Shown: positions 1 through 13,459 of the stretch, piece after piece
How positions within the stretch are numbered: position 1 is the stretch's first letter
Layout of the letters: the number at the start of each line of letters is the position of its first letter
DNA from: Halichondria panicea
Taxonomy: Eukaryota > Porifera > Demospongiae > Suberitida > Halichondriidae
NCBI RefSeq assembly: GCF_963675165.1
Contig: NC_087387.1
Span: 1,309,001-1,373,000 of the forward strand
Direction: 5' to 3'
Length of the DNA: 64,000 nucleotides
Position numbers and translations under genes: made by a program
The notes under the pieces: model-generated
Database searches by the model: none
What the model was told of the DNA's origin: nothing
Seen by the model: only the letters and a program-made list of their open reading frames with translations

Positions 1-111
1 ACAGAAAAACTACAGTTGTGTATACATACGCACAGTCAAACAATAGTTATGTAGCATTATATGATTACTGAGATGTTGAGTGTCCACTGACTGGTACTGT
101 AACAGTGTTTC

Positions 112-3100
112 TTAGTCTCTGAATGTGACAGGGACTCCATACACCACGGCGGCAGCACCAGTGACCCAGGGTAGCTTGCAAGCTTGTTTAGACTCGGCCA
201 CCATTGTTGAGAGGTGGGAGTTCGATTTCTTGGTAGACTTGAACAGTGCTCGACTGAAACGATCAATGTCACCGTCAGAGACGTTCCAAAGGCACCCCAC
301 CACTGACGGACTGTTTGTGTGTATTGAGTGGAAAGTGAAAGTTGCTTATATTCAGCATACCAGCAGTGACTGTCATAAGAGATGACTGCCTAACATAGGG
401 ATAATGACTCACTTGTATGCATGAGTATTTATTGCCTCATAACAAATGAAATACCTTTCAGCCCCTATGAAATTGCAACATAATCAATGTTTACATGTAA
501 TGATCATTATAAACCATAAACTCAACTACAACACAAACAGTACGTGTAGTACTCCGAATGATTATGTATTAAATAAAGTACACACACATGATCGATGTGT
601 GTGTACTCACCTTCCAGACATGAGGAAATTAAGTGTTGGGCCCATTGGATCACTCCTCCCGCCCTCTTGTAAGTGGGCGGAGCTACAGCCGAGGAGCAGT
701 GCAGTCGAGCGACAGGAGAGTTGTTGGAAACCAGAACTGGTTAGGAAGTTGCCAAAGCTGTGACCACAATACCTGGAAGACAAGTGTGGTTAGAACCACA
801 ACATTACATGGCAAAACATTAGCTACATGTATACAGCTGCTGCTGTGCACACACCGTCAGTTGAACACAAAGTTTTAGTGTTTTGCAGTTTGAAGCATCA
901 TAATATTATCATGACAAGACCACACCGGTATTAATAATGAGGTAACGCGTTTACAGAAGGACACGACATGTGTACAGTATACAGATTTCACCATGTAGCT
1001 AATGCATTCACAGTTGTATTATACTCACACATAGAGATCTTTGCTTTGCAATGCTGAAGTGTACTCCGTGTCTGTGGGGGGTCTACCAACGACCCCCTCC
1101 CAACCCTCCTGCGTGTTGAACCAGGTGGCAAACACGGACTGAGTCTTGAGCAAATCTCCCCCTGGATTGAGCACGTAGAACGCTGAGTCTTGGTTCACTG
1201 TCACCTCCCCTGTGTGCTCAGTCTGTAAAGGGGAAAATACATAACATGCAAACATGCACATATTTTACATCATCTCGATTGATCCCCAGTAAATACTGGC
1301 AACTTGTGCATAGTAGCATGCAGTCGCAATATTCCTCAATATTCCTCAATTAGTGGCCGCAGTGTAATAATAGAGGCCAAGCCAACAATTGTGAAAATTT
1401 TCATTGCACACCATTGAAATGTAAATTGTGAAATCCCTCAAAATTATGAAATCTCTATTTTAGTTAATGAAATCATTGATTTCGAAATCTCATATGTAGG
1501 AAACACCTGTTTCCGGCCCCTCAATCGTTACAGTCTATACATACACATGTAGTCACGCAAACCAATAGACCTCATACATTCCCAGTTCCCCCACAATACA
1601 CACTCCTCACCATGTGCATGTGTGCAGTAGTGAATTTCAACGAGGGCATCCTACACACGACCTTGTCAGCTAGCAGCGAGAGTGACTCCCACGGTAAGCC
1701 CACCACCCTCTCACCGAGCACCAGGATCACAGCCCCACCAGCTGACAAACAGAGAGGGGGAAACCACGAACCAACATAGGTACGCTCAAACTTGACAAAC
1801 AGTCTCTGTGTGAAAGCATAAAACACACCATTAGGTAACATCATGAACTCCTGGTAACATGTACAGTAACAATATTACATATTTACATGCAAGCAGTCAT
1901 AGAACATTACAACAAAAGACAAAAGGATTAAAAGATCAGTTTCTCTTTTCTTGTCAATAGTGTGTGGAGATGGGTTGATTGAGGGTCCTCATTTCAGTGG
2001 GCTCACAGTGGTGTACAGGTAAGGGTTTATGATACTGTATATTCTATACAATCTGCAAACATTGCTACTGTTCTATTGAAATATGAAGCCCAAGGCATGT
2101 AAGCATCTAATATTACAATGCAGACAGCGCAACAGAGGTTGACAACACTGAGAGTTCAGAGAGATATAAAAGTACTACTACAATACTGTATTGTCTGATG
2201 TGGTGTATGATGTGGTCATGAGACGACAGAACCTTGAGAACCCTGGGCTAATGACCCTCACTACACAGTACAGCTAATCTAAGTACCGTACTACGCGTAC
2301 TCTAGTCCATATCATTTATGTAAAGCAATCTCACCTCCATTTCAGTATCCAACTGTCTGCGAGCTGCCCACCACTTGCGTATCTCACATGGATGCATACT
2401 CTCATTCATTCTCTTCTGTAGATCATCGAATTCCCTCAAGAAACTATCTAATCCTCCGGTAGGTAGAGACATCTTCAAAAACATGGAAGTGCTGCTTTCT
2501 CCGGGTGGTTTCAATTTACTTCTGGCTGCCTTCTTCGATTTCGGCTCCTCACTGATTCGGCTAATTAAAATATGCTGTGGGTGTGTGTAATGTGTGACGG
2601 GGGCGGGGGCGATGGTGCACATGACCCAGTCGTGAGGTAGTGAGGAGTGTGAGGGTGTATGGAGGGCATGACGAGCTTTCTCGAGGGACGAGGGGATGGC
2701 CTGTGAAGGTGTGTGAGGTGTGAGGGTGCTCACAGTCTCAGACGCATGTTGAAATGGACTCTTGGAGGATACCTGACTCCTAAACAGAGAAGAATAGTAG
2801 TGACCACTGTACACAGGCAACCAAACCACATTCGTTTCCTATACATGTACATATGTGTACAGTGTACATAGGTACACACTACATCTACAATTCTCTACAT
2901 GTATTGTACGCACCAATATTAATACCAATATCAGATATCAAGGCACTTACTGTACATACGTATAATTATGTTATATATATGATGACCATGTACACATTGT
3001 GTAAAAGCTACTGCCTGGTACACGTACATACATATTGAGAAACTGTGCAGACTACGTACTGTACCTGATTTTCACGCCCAGAGTGAGAGAGGTGTGATGA

Positions 3101-6100
3101 GAGAGAGACACTGCCATGCTCTCAGCCAGGAAGAGTGGACACAGATCAGCAGTAGAGACCTCCATACTCAGCAGGACACACAGCCAACGACAACAGTCCC
3201 TCACTAACACTGACGAGCCCAGTACAACTCCCAATTGGTAGGACAGAATGAGGTGATCCAAAGGCTCGCTTGGAAACTGAGTATCATTTTTAGGTTTCAA
3301 ACAATCCGGTTTTAAGCGACTTTCTTTGGTAGTGTTTATTTCTGACAAAGCCTTGGTGGTACGAGTTTTTCGAGCACTTCGAGTCGATTTTTTAACTTCG
3401 GAAGCAGCTCCTTCGTTTTCTTTATCAACTACAGTTGTGGGGTTGGACCAGATTCGTTTGGCAAGCTCAGGCTGTGTCTGCTCTATTTGTTGAAGTCTGG
3501 CCACCCCTAGAGTGTATTGTGCCTTGGCTAGACACAAGGAGAGTTTGTGATGGTGATGAGTGCAGCCACAAATCTCCTTCAAGTTTTGAGGCAGTCCTAG
3601 TTCAGTCAGAGTTGAGCTGATGTGATCTATAGCCTGTGTAGGTTGTAACAAAGCTAGGTGACATTCTCCAATCGTTAGTGATAGTTCTGTTAGGCCCACA
3701 ATGAATGCTGGGTGTGTGGGGATGATAGAGGCCGAATATTTTTTGGTCGATTTGGACTTCTTCTTTAGCTCTTTCTTGGGTTGCTGTAGATGACTGGATA
3801 ACATAGTCTCACACTGCTGTTTCCTTTGTTTCAATAACTCCTTTCCTTTATGCAGTATTGACATGAGTTGAGTGGAAACGATTCTAACCTTGTCTTGTTC
3901 TTGCTGTGACGAGGATTGTCCCATTGTGTGGAGGGTTTGGTCCAGCGTGTTGGAGCAGTACAGGGCTAGTAGTCTCCCCAAGTGACCGTTGGCTATCAGA
4001 CTGCTGCACAGAGAGCAGTCACATTTGGAGGGGTGGGTGGACGGGGAAAATCGCTCTCGTCCATGCAATAATGTTGAGGAGAATGTTGAGTTGAATGATG
4101 AATCAGATGAACCTGATGAATCTAATGAATCTGATAAATGTAAAGAATCTGAGTCGATGCTGGTTAGCGACACATCTGCACATTGAGGTTCTTTTTCTCG
4201 TTTTTTGGCCCCTCCACTCTCGTCTTTCTTGCCTTCAACAGTCTCATCATCTCCATCATTGTTGCCTTCAATAGATGCTGGTAGTGGAAATTCGAGCAGA
4301 GTGGCGACTTGTGTAGAGTGGAGAGAGGAGAGATGGTAGGAGCCCAACATGGTGTGTATCTCTGTCAGCAGCAGCAGAAACTCCATATACCTGCATAGAC
4401 AATAGTAGTATATGTATTGTACAATACAGTGAAGCTCCTAATGTGACACAGTGTATGTGTCAGGTATGTGTGTAGAAACTATTAGATCAGCTACATGAAT
4501 ATGATCCATTGCCTAGCAACATTGAAGTTTAACATTGAGTCAATGAAAGACTGTGTGTACATGTATACCTACAGCTGTAAACCATGTACGTACATGTATA
4601 TACATTGCATTAATGGGCTAGTACTCCATAAGATTGACGTACTTACACTGCATACAGGAAATGTACTATAGTTATGTACGTAGCACATGAACATGCAGGC
4701 TAACAGCTATAGTAGCACACATGAAAGTGCCCGTACCATCCCTGTAGCAGTACTTGTTTGGCCATCATGGCTCCCTCCCTGGCCTTTGTGTGAGCCTTCC
4801 TGAGGTGGCCCTGACAGAGGTAGAGTGTCGTCACTCTGCGTAGGGACTCCAATAAGCCCACCAGGATGTGCCACGCCCCTACGTTGGACGAGAAGGTGGG
4901 TGTGGCCTTCTCCAATGTGTCAGCATCAGTGAATGCTTTGTTTAGGTCCTCTATTGGGGCCAAAAACAAAGACAAATATTTTAATGTACATGTGCATACA
5001 TGTACTTCAGTGGCTCTATATAGCCTTTCAACTTGCCCTATAGCTCTATATGATACCGTATAGCGCGAAATTTTCGAGGCACTTATATTTCGTGGAATGG
5101 CCTCTAAAAGCCATTTCATTGTACAACGTTCGTGGATTGACTGCCTACCGGAAGCCACATCTTAATCTTTAATTGCACGTTATAGCAGATAATTCTAATT
5201 AAAGAACAATTTTCGTGGACTTTATTTTCATGTAAGATTGCTAACCCACGAAATTCGCGAAAATTAAGCCCCTCGAAAATTTCGCGCTATACAGTATACA
5301 TGTACACTGTGCCCTGTCATGTGACTAAAGCTGGTACGCTACAGTCGGACATAATGAAGCCCTTACATGATTGTATGTGTACATGCACATGATTCCTGGG
5401 TGTTTATGTGGATGTACAGGGATGTGTTATGGTATTGAAACCATGTACGTATGTAAACAAAAGGATGTGGAATTGAAAACCAAAAAAGGATGTGTACAAT
5501 AGTTTCTGAATCGCTGTTGTTTAGAACATGATCTGTACGTACTTATCATTATCAGTGTGTATGCATATATGTACAGTACCAACCTGGTTGGTCAACAGTG
5601 TCTGCCTCTTCAAGCACTTTCTTGTGATCTGCCAGTTTGATCATTAGCCGAGATGCATCGATGACCAACTCTATAGGAGTAAGCTTGAACAATCCCCTCT
5701 CATCAGCACCACTGCTCATACTGCTCAAAAGCTCAGAAGTGCTCTTTACAACGAATCCTTCTTGTTGAATGAGATCTGCTGCTAATAGCTTGGCCCTTGC
5801 TACAAGGTCAAAGGGCAACGAGCCGGTCTCCTTGAGGCAGCTGTCAGTGAGCACGCTCAGTAGTAGACTACGAGAGGACTCCACCTATAGGAGTAAGAAG
5901 TGATGAAATGACAAATAAGTGGAACGTTACTACATATGAATTCATGTGTGTGTGTGTGTTTACCATACTTCTACACATTACTAACAATGAGAGGTTTCCT
6001 AAGTGGTTTTATAAAACAAAGTTTGTCCATTTAGAACACTTGTATTGTGTGATTGATTACACTACAGTGCATACTAAATAGGAGTATTTTAACAAGCTAG

Positions 6101-9100
6101 TACATTGTAGTGTCATTTAGGTAAAAACAACAACTTGGAAGGTGACGATAATGGAGGAGCAATATGATGTGTTAGCAATATGATGTGTAGCGTCTTTCCT
6201 CGATTGAGTGCGGCATATTAGCATGGCCGACATTTAAACCCCTGTTGAATATCGAGACCAAGCGTTTAACAACTTGACTTTTAATTGAGGGAACACGGCA
6301 CACATGTATATACATAATTCTCACACAATCGAATGGGTATCAGTAACTACAAGCTTGCACAAAATTTGCAGCAGTAGCTCACCTGTCCTCTGCTGAGGTG
6401 CACTCTGGCCAGAGACAATCGACAGTTGGCCAGTACCACAGAGAGTTCCAGAGTCTCCCTCCGACTCAGACCACACCCAACTCTCTCCTCTGAGGGGGGG
6501 GGGGCAAAAACAGAGAATATTATAGATACATTGTACATGTACATGTACATGTATAGAGAAGGCTGTAAGAGAATGCAGCAAAAATGGAAATTGGAAACTC
6601 TGTATTTACAGTAATTAAGTTAAATGTAGGCCTACGTACATGTGAGTGATCAAACAATGTACATGTACTCTTACATGTACTCTAATTAAGTACCAGCTGC
6701 CTTTATTGACCCCCCAAAACACAAGAGTGTTTTGGGGCAGCCATAGGATCGTACACAATCGTGTATGTTTTGCCCATGACTAAAGATGGCTAATCAATAT
6801 CTCAATGAATCACAACACAATTGTTACAATCAAGCACGAGAGAGTATTGACGTCATTCATGTAATTATTATTTCACAACAAAAATGTTAACTATTTTCAC
6901 AGCTACCTGTACATGCGCACAAATACGGCATACATGTACATACCTGCTGCTGTCTCTAGCTCAGTCAGCTGTTGCTCTAAGGGTGCTCCAAAGGATAGCA
7001 AAAGGTCCGAGTAGAGAGCGAGGGCGCTGAGGCGTGTGACCCTGGCTGGTGTGGAGGTGTGAGTGGGTGGAGACAACTCTAACAGGACCTTCAGCGTACG
7101 CAGTGCCAGGAGCGGCTGTGAGATACAAGTAGAATTATTAATGTTAAGAACATGTAGAGCTACGTACTGTACATGTGCCTACCTGTATTACAGTGGAAAT
7201 TTACCAAGGCATAATTTATAGTATGTATACAGACGCAGTCACAGTGTACCTGAGAGTGTGCTAGAGAGAACTGTGCAGTCAGGGAGAGGTACTGACTGCT
7301 GAGATCACTCACTGAAAGCTGCACGGGAAAAAGGATAAATATCGCCATAAATATGGAAGTGGAAAAAGAACTGGTTGACAGACAACCTACGTATTACATG
7401 CCAGTAGTAACCACAGACCACATGTGAGATGGTGTAACAAACTACACAAGTCTCCCCAAACAGTCAAAAAGTGAGTGCAGTTCCAAGTTACTGTTGGTAG
7501 CTAGATAATGTGTACACTGTACATATGTGACACACAATGAGGTTATAATAGATTTGTTATAGTTCAATCTTACAGGTGAATGTCAACAGTTCCAATGGAG
7601 GGGGCCTCAATAGGCAAAGTCACTGTAAACGGTGTCCAGCTACATTACATGCACAAAGGTGCTGGCCCACATGTACTGCTCTGTATACCTGGGTCTCTAG
7701 CACCAGCAGAGTTTGCGTACACACCACAGTTTGAGTATTTCGGAAGAGAAGGGAGTGGATTCAAGATTGTAACATTTGACTTAAGAGGCTATGGTGGCTC
7801 ACGACCAGCAGAGAGGTTTAAAGCTGATACATTCTACACTACTGATGTGAGAGATGCTCAAGCACTCATGCAGGCCATGGGGTTTCAAAAGTACTCTGTG
7901 TTAGGATGGAGCCACGGTGGTGGAGTAGCCATGATGCTAGCTGCAATGTTTCCTGAGTCAGTAGAGAAGCTGATCTTGATCGGAAGTAAAGCCTTTCACT
8001 CACAAGAGGACTTTGAAGCCATCGAGAAAACTAGGTACATTTCATCGTGGAGCCCAAGGCTTAGACAGACAATGACACAATGGTATAGCAATGAACTGCT
8101 CCAAGAACTGTGGGCAAAATTGCTAGATATTCTCATTGAGATTAGAGAGAAATATGATGGTAATATTTGCAGAGATGAGCTAAGCAAGATAGGCTGCCCT
8201 ACATTGATACTACATGGTGCTAAAGATTCTATGGTAACGCTCTCCCACGCTCACTATTTGAGGGATCACATAGGAGGCAGTCAACTAGAGTTCATGGAAG
8301 AAGCAAAGCACTACCTTCACCATAAGTTCTCTAAGGAGGCCAATGAACTAGTGGAGAGGTTTACAACTATATAGAAGCTCTAACTACATGCATGTACATT
8401 GCACAAATAAGCATACTGTACTGCTACAATGTTTTGTCAGTATTTGTGAGTGCTTATAATTATGACAAATACATGTACCTATATTACACATGTACCTATA
8501 ATTATTACACATGTACCTATATTACACTGTATGTATACCGGGCTTGTAACATCACAATCATTGCTTCATTGCAAGATTGCAAAGTGTCACATTTTCTACT
8601 GATTTGGCTCACTCGAATAAATTTTCCCTTACTAAACATTGTACAATTTATAGTAACTAAATACACGGTATACACATACCTGGTTGGCTGAGAGCAGCTT
8701 CTCCCAGTGATCTACTGAAGAGTGGAGGCTCTGTGGGATGTCATCTGACATCATCAATTTTTCTTCCTCATGTGAGAGTGCTGTTTCCCTTTCTTGCTCC
8801 ACCTCGTCGCGGCGTTTAGTCCCATCGTTAGGAGTTGCAGTTGATGAGGCATCAGAGGAAGATGGTAACCTAGAACAAGTCAAGAGGGAGACAGTACTAA
8901 ACATGACTAGCAGGGTTTCTTTCAGGATTTTGCACAAGTGGGTGAAAATGTGGGTTCCAAATATATTAAGCAGGTGATTGCAAATATCAAGCGGGTGGTC
9001 GACAAGTTTCAAGTAGGAAATATACTTGCTCCAAGCTGGGTAGCAGAACATTTCAAGCAGGTGAAAATTAACCTGCTAACCCGCACAGAAATACACCCTG

Positions 9101-10365
9101 ACTAGCACTTAATTGTTGTTACAACAGGCTCAAAGTTACATCAAGTACAGTGTGTATAAAAAGCTAGTGAATGAGTAAACTTTCTGTTTCTGAGCCCGAA
9201 AACATGGGTGCAAGTATGAGAAAAAGATCCATAACTTGCACAATGTACTGGTATACAAGATATACTGAGCGTTGTACATGTAGATGTGTTTTATCGACAA
9301 CCTTTACCAAATCATGCCTCGAGGCTACTGACCGTGTAATGAAATATATAACACGGAAGGATCTGTTTATTACCCATGACATATAAATCCAGCTAGGGTG
9401 CAACTCACCCAATGATCTGCTCCCCTACACATATTGCCTTCCACAGATGAGCAATGGCCAGCTGCTCGTACGCACGAGCTTCACCAACATGCTTCAGTAT
9501 TCCCATGGCTTCCTCGAGAAGGATGGTGGCCTGACCACGCCCCCTGGAGAGGATAGCCTTCTCTATGGTGAGCCGTGCCCTCTCAGTGTGTGAGGTGTGG
9601 AGGGTGAGGAGGGCGTCCACTGCCGGGAGTAGGGCTACACAAGAGAGGCCACTGGAGGAATAGAAGAGAGGGGAGGGTGTCTTTGATACATGTACATGGC
9701 AATTTTTCAAATACACTTACATTTGTAGCACACGTATCTCAGCTTATAAATTAAATTAAGCAACATGTACACAGGTCAATGTGGCCCAAGGTCACAGTGT
9801 ATTTTTCGTGTGTTTCTTATGCAGACAGCTGTAATAGAGCAACTCACACACGACACGACCTTCCTGCCCATCTCGGCTCTAGAGCAGCACTGAGAAGCTG
9901 GCTAAAATGCGATTCAGGACAGGGGATAATACTAGCTAGGACTCCACACAAGTCTTTCAAAATAATGTGCACTGATCGTACGTACACAAATATACAGTAA
10001 ACAACCCACCAGGTCTTGCCAGCCTTTAGTTCTCCCTCTAGATAAAGTATCTTCACAGAGTCTGGCAGTCTCTTAGCTCCCTCCACTATCGTCCTCCCCA
10101 GCAACTCAGGGAGTGTGACCCCTACTGGGGGGGAGGATGCTTCTCTCATTTGACTTCTCACAAACTCCTTTGTTTTGGCCCACACAGCGGTAATAGTGTC
10201 CACACAGTCAGGGGTAGAGAGTATAGAGACGGGTAGAGAGGTTAGGGTAGTGGATAAGGTGGTTAGTGCTGTCTCAGCATTCAGGGCACTCCTCTGTACA
10301 TCAGCTAGAATGACCACAGCTTCAAACAGTTGAACCTGTGTGTGTGTGTGTGTGTGTGTGTGCGC

Positions 10366-10402
<37 letters not shown>

Positions 10403-13400
10403 CGTGGGGGTGTGTGTGGGTGTATAGTTTGTAGTAGTTTCTCAAAGCTAGGTATGGCCAGAATGGTTAGTACTTGCAATAAGGTACTGTATTTAGTCTC
10501 AGGCATTGCATAAGAATGCAGTACATGGGATAAACAATCTAGTGAAGTTAATAACAACAAGAAAACGCTCATTTCCAGTCCACTACTATAATTATTATAA
10601 TATCAGGCAGATCCATACACTACGTGTGAACGTATGAAAATACAGACGAAAGTAGAGCAAAACATGAACTGCACTAAAGTGACCTCTTTGGCCCTGCTCA
10701 GCTGAGTGTTAGCTCCCTCCCCATCCATCACCCACACGAGTAGCTCCTCCAGACCCAGAGAGAACACCTGACAGGCTTCGGACTGTTGGTCGTGGTCCAG
10801 TAGAGCATTCCCAATGTTGAGTGCATCAGCACCCAGCCAGCGATGCTCAGTCACACACAGACTAGTGCCAGCCTGCAGCGTAATAGTGACACTGATAATA
10901 ATGTGTATACCGTATACTGTACACTACCGTACAGCGGGTAATTTTCGTGGGGTAAAAAATCGTTCAACTCGAAAAACAATGGTATTCGTGAGTAAAAATT
11001 TCGTTAGTCTCGTGGCCTGCACTGCATTCCGGTAAGCCACGCCTACGTTAAAATTTCGTGGAGGTCAGCTTGCCCAAGAAAATAACGAATATTTTACCCC
11101 ACGAAAATTACCCGCTATACGGTATAACATTCATGTAATTCTAAACTATGAGTTTATGGGTACATTGAATTACATAGTTGCTACTACTACAATTCAGTTA
11201 CATGTAGGAATTTGTCAATCTAAGATACGTAGGACAGACACACACAACAATGTGTGTAGTATGTGTACACACAGTCATGTACACACAGTTATATACACTG
11301 CACATTGTACCTTCTTCAGGATGTCTTGTGATTGCTTCAGAACAGGGTAAAAGGAAGAGGCTATGTCATTGTGGGCAGGGCTTAACATCACATGACTGCA
11401 ACTGGAGCTACGGCTGCCTTCCAGCTCCATCGTAGAGGTCAACACATTAACAAGGATGCTACCATGGAAACGAAGTAAATCCAGTTGTCGTTTACGCCCT
11501 TTCTGCTCGAGAGTGGCAGGATGGCCCTTTGGAGGATTCTGAGGCAATAATGAAAGTAACAAGGATTAATCCAACCATTCAAGTTATTGCCACACAAAGT
11601 TACGTAGCTCCTCAAGTGTAGGAGAAGAATACATCCTTTGGGTTCCAAAAAAAAGGTGCATTTGAACCCAAAAGCAACCAAACGCATCATACATGATGTA
11701 TGACAGAGCTAGCTATCAAATACTACAAGTGTACATGAATCATGATGCATTGACATTAGGCAATCAAAATTAAAGCTACGGCATTTATGGTTAGCTAGCA
11801 AATTGTATATGTTACCTTCAAGAATACATCGAGCAGGGTGACAGCTGTTGTGATGATTGTCCTGACCCGCTGGAACACGTGACTGTCTCTAGAGGCTGCC
11901 TCCATTAACAGTGCCTCTTTGTGAGTCTGTACTGCTCCCACGATGACCAGCTCCAGGGTCTCCACTAGCTTGAGGAGGACAGAGGGAGTGGTGCTTAAGG
12001 ATGACTGTTTACCAAGCCCCATGGAAAGTTGTTGTAGAGAAGATCGACTTTTGTCACTGTATATGCAAACAACAAAATGGGAATTTAGGCCAACTACATC
12101 GTATTATAATTATAGTCTACAAGCACATGTGCATGATATGTACATGCATGTACTAAATGTAACACAGCTTTTTAGAACACCTTACATGTACGTATAAATG
12201 CTGCTTCCAATACACACTGTACATGTACACAGCTTGACTCTTCAATGAAATTTAAAGGGGCTACTCATTGCTTATGCAAAAAGTACCAACATAACCCTTG
12301 TGAACACACATGTACGTGACCCTCACCTAAGCCAGTCTCCATTCTCCATAGCCTTCCACACTTGCATAGCCTCCAGCTGACACTTGAGTGCCTCCATATC
12401 GCCATGTACACACTCCTTGCAGCGATGAGTCCTCACCAGGTCCCTTGTACGAGAGAGCAGCTTAGTTCCTTCCTCCACCCTCTGACCTAGTACACACACC
12501 TTCACCACAGCCAGTGCATACTGACACACAGGCACAAGCACGTGACAAGACAGATTCTTCTTAAGGTAATGCTCAATCTTCAAAACTCCTCGGTGGAAAT
12601 CAAACAATACTTTGTAGTGTTCAGAGGTTAAATCAGAGTCTGAGTTTAGTTTCAGCTTCTGGCGGATTGCCTTCCGGTATAACTGATCGCCTATCTGAGC
12701 TTTCTCGAAAACTGTACACAAATTACTCTCTTTACTGGCTAGGAGACATTTGAGAGCCTGTTTCTTCAGGTCCAAGATCTTTTCCAAGCTGATATATTCC
12801 TTTGCTTTAACACACGCTTCACATAACGTATCATACGAGTGCTGCAACAGATCCATCACGTCCCCTGAGGCCGTTTCCTGGGTCTTCGTCAGCTGTGTAT
12901 AAAGTACACCCATCGATTCCTCACACTCGCCGAAGAGCTTGTTGGCAAGACAGGCTCTTGCAAAGTGGAGGAGAATTTTCTCGAATGCTAGCTTAGGGGA
13001 TTTCCCTGATGATCCGCTGGTCTCGTTCAGATTGTGCACACAAAGTAAGCCGATATCTGGGAATACTTTAACGTCACTCTTGGATCTCAGTCTCTCAGCA
13101 CAGAGTCGGAGTAGCTTCAAACAGAACAGTTCACATTGCGCAGGAGTCGTTTTAGATAGTTTCGAGCTACTCAGTACATTATCCAGGAAGCCCTATAATT
13201 AATGAGATAAAATGCACTAATAATTCACATAACAATTCTTGTATGTATGCAGTCATACGTCTGAGGGTACACCTCCTCACTCTAAGCATGGACGTTTACT
13301 CATGTAGTTATGTTGTGTTTGTATGTATGTTACTGTACATTGCATCGTAGATCTTCAGTAGTACACATCACATTCTCCTACCTTTACTCGAGCTCTAGCA

Positions 13401-13459
13401 TCAAAACCATCCCAAGAATTCAAGGACTGAAACTCTGATATTATCTTCTTTCCCTCCAT
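112..13459 (-). CDS. ESPL1: Separase, cohesin-cleaving cysteine protease, 19 exons
   Basis: Separase cuts the cohesin kleisin at anaphase onset. Exons: 13459-13382, 13192-12327, 12056-11816, 11538-11311, 10872-10684, 10335-10010, 9651-9409, 8869-8680, 7318-7250, 7115-6944, 6489-6383, 5884-5584, 4950-4737, 4390-3065, 2779-2335, 1805-1611, 1222-1029, 772-611, 310-112. All phases join into 1,914 residues, near the human 2,120. The N-terminal two thirds are helical, TPR-like sequence. Exon 14 holds an acidic and serine-rich linker. The C-terminal caspase-like domain shows LPWESL, AFYVLNPGGDL, GWEGVVG, the catalytic His (DLYVYCGHS, about residue 1799), the catalytic Cys (LLLGCSSA, about residue 1824) and the family ending GCLWNVSDGDIDRF and GAAAVVYGVPVTFRD. 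The residues after His are SF rather than the usual GxG. The start is the first ATG before the donor at 13381. The donor after exon 5 (GTCACT) is weak but keeps phase. Identification is near certain; exact edges of exons 5 and 6 are less sure. Confidence 0.94.
5054..5296. mobile_element. TACCGTA-clan MITE (TACCGTATAGCGCG subfamily), copy 1
   Basis: 243 bp in a separase intron; ends TACCGTATAGCGCGAAATTT and the inverse of TACTGTATAGCGCGAAATTT. Interior holds TTTCGTGGAATGG and AACCCACGAAATTCGCG. Confidence 0.9.
7580..8374 (+). CDS. BPHL: Valacyclovir hydrolase-like alpha/beta hydrolase, nested in a separase intron
   Basis: Single-exon 264-residue serine hydrolase of the BPHL (valacyclovirase) family; in mammals this mitochondrial enzyme cleaves amino-acid esters and homocysteine thiolactone. 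Visible: VNGVQLHY start strand, oxyanion region LCIPGSL, DLRGYGGSRP, nucleophile elbow GWSHGGG (Ser111), catalytic Asp216 in HGAKDSMV and His244 in EEAKHYLHH, plus the family motif DGNICRDEL. The residue after the nucleophile is His112; human BPHL has Asp there (GWSDGG). The gene lies wholly inside the separase intron 7319-8679 on the opposite strand. A good acceptor (CTTACAG at 7569-7575) lies just before the ATG, so a 5' non-coding exon may be spliced on. Met6 is an alternative start. No mitochondrial targeting leader is seen in this frame. Confidence 0.92.
   Translation: MSTVPMEGASIGKVTVNGVQLHYMHKGAGPHVLLCIPGSLAPAEFAYTPQFEYFGREGSGFKIVTFDLRGYGGSRPAERFKADTFYTTDVRDAQALMQAMGFQKYSVLGWSHGGGVAMMLAAMFPESVEKLILIGSKAFHSQEDFEAIEKTRYISSWSPRLRQTMTQWYSNELLQELWAKLLDILIEIREKYDGNICRDELSKIGCPTLILHGAKDSMVTLSHAHYLRDHIGGSQLEFMEEAKHYLHHKFSKEANELVERFTTI
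10337..10410. repeat. (GT)n tract abutting separase exon 6 acceptor
   Basis: On the gene strand the CA tract runs into CACACAG at 10336, the acceptor of exon 6. Confidence 0.93.
10925..11124. mobile_element. TACCGTA-clan MITE (GCGGGTAATTTTCGTGG subfamily), copy 1
   Basis: 200 bp in a separase intron; ends TACCGTACAGCGGGTAATTT and inverse of TACCGTATAGCGGGTAATTT. Near twin of 58452-58637. Confidence 0.9.
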
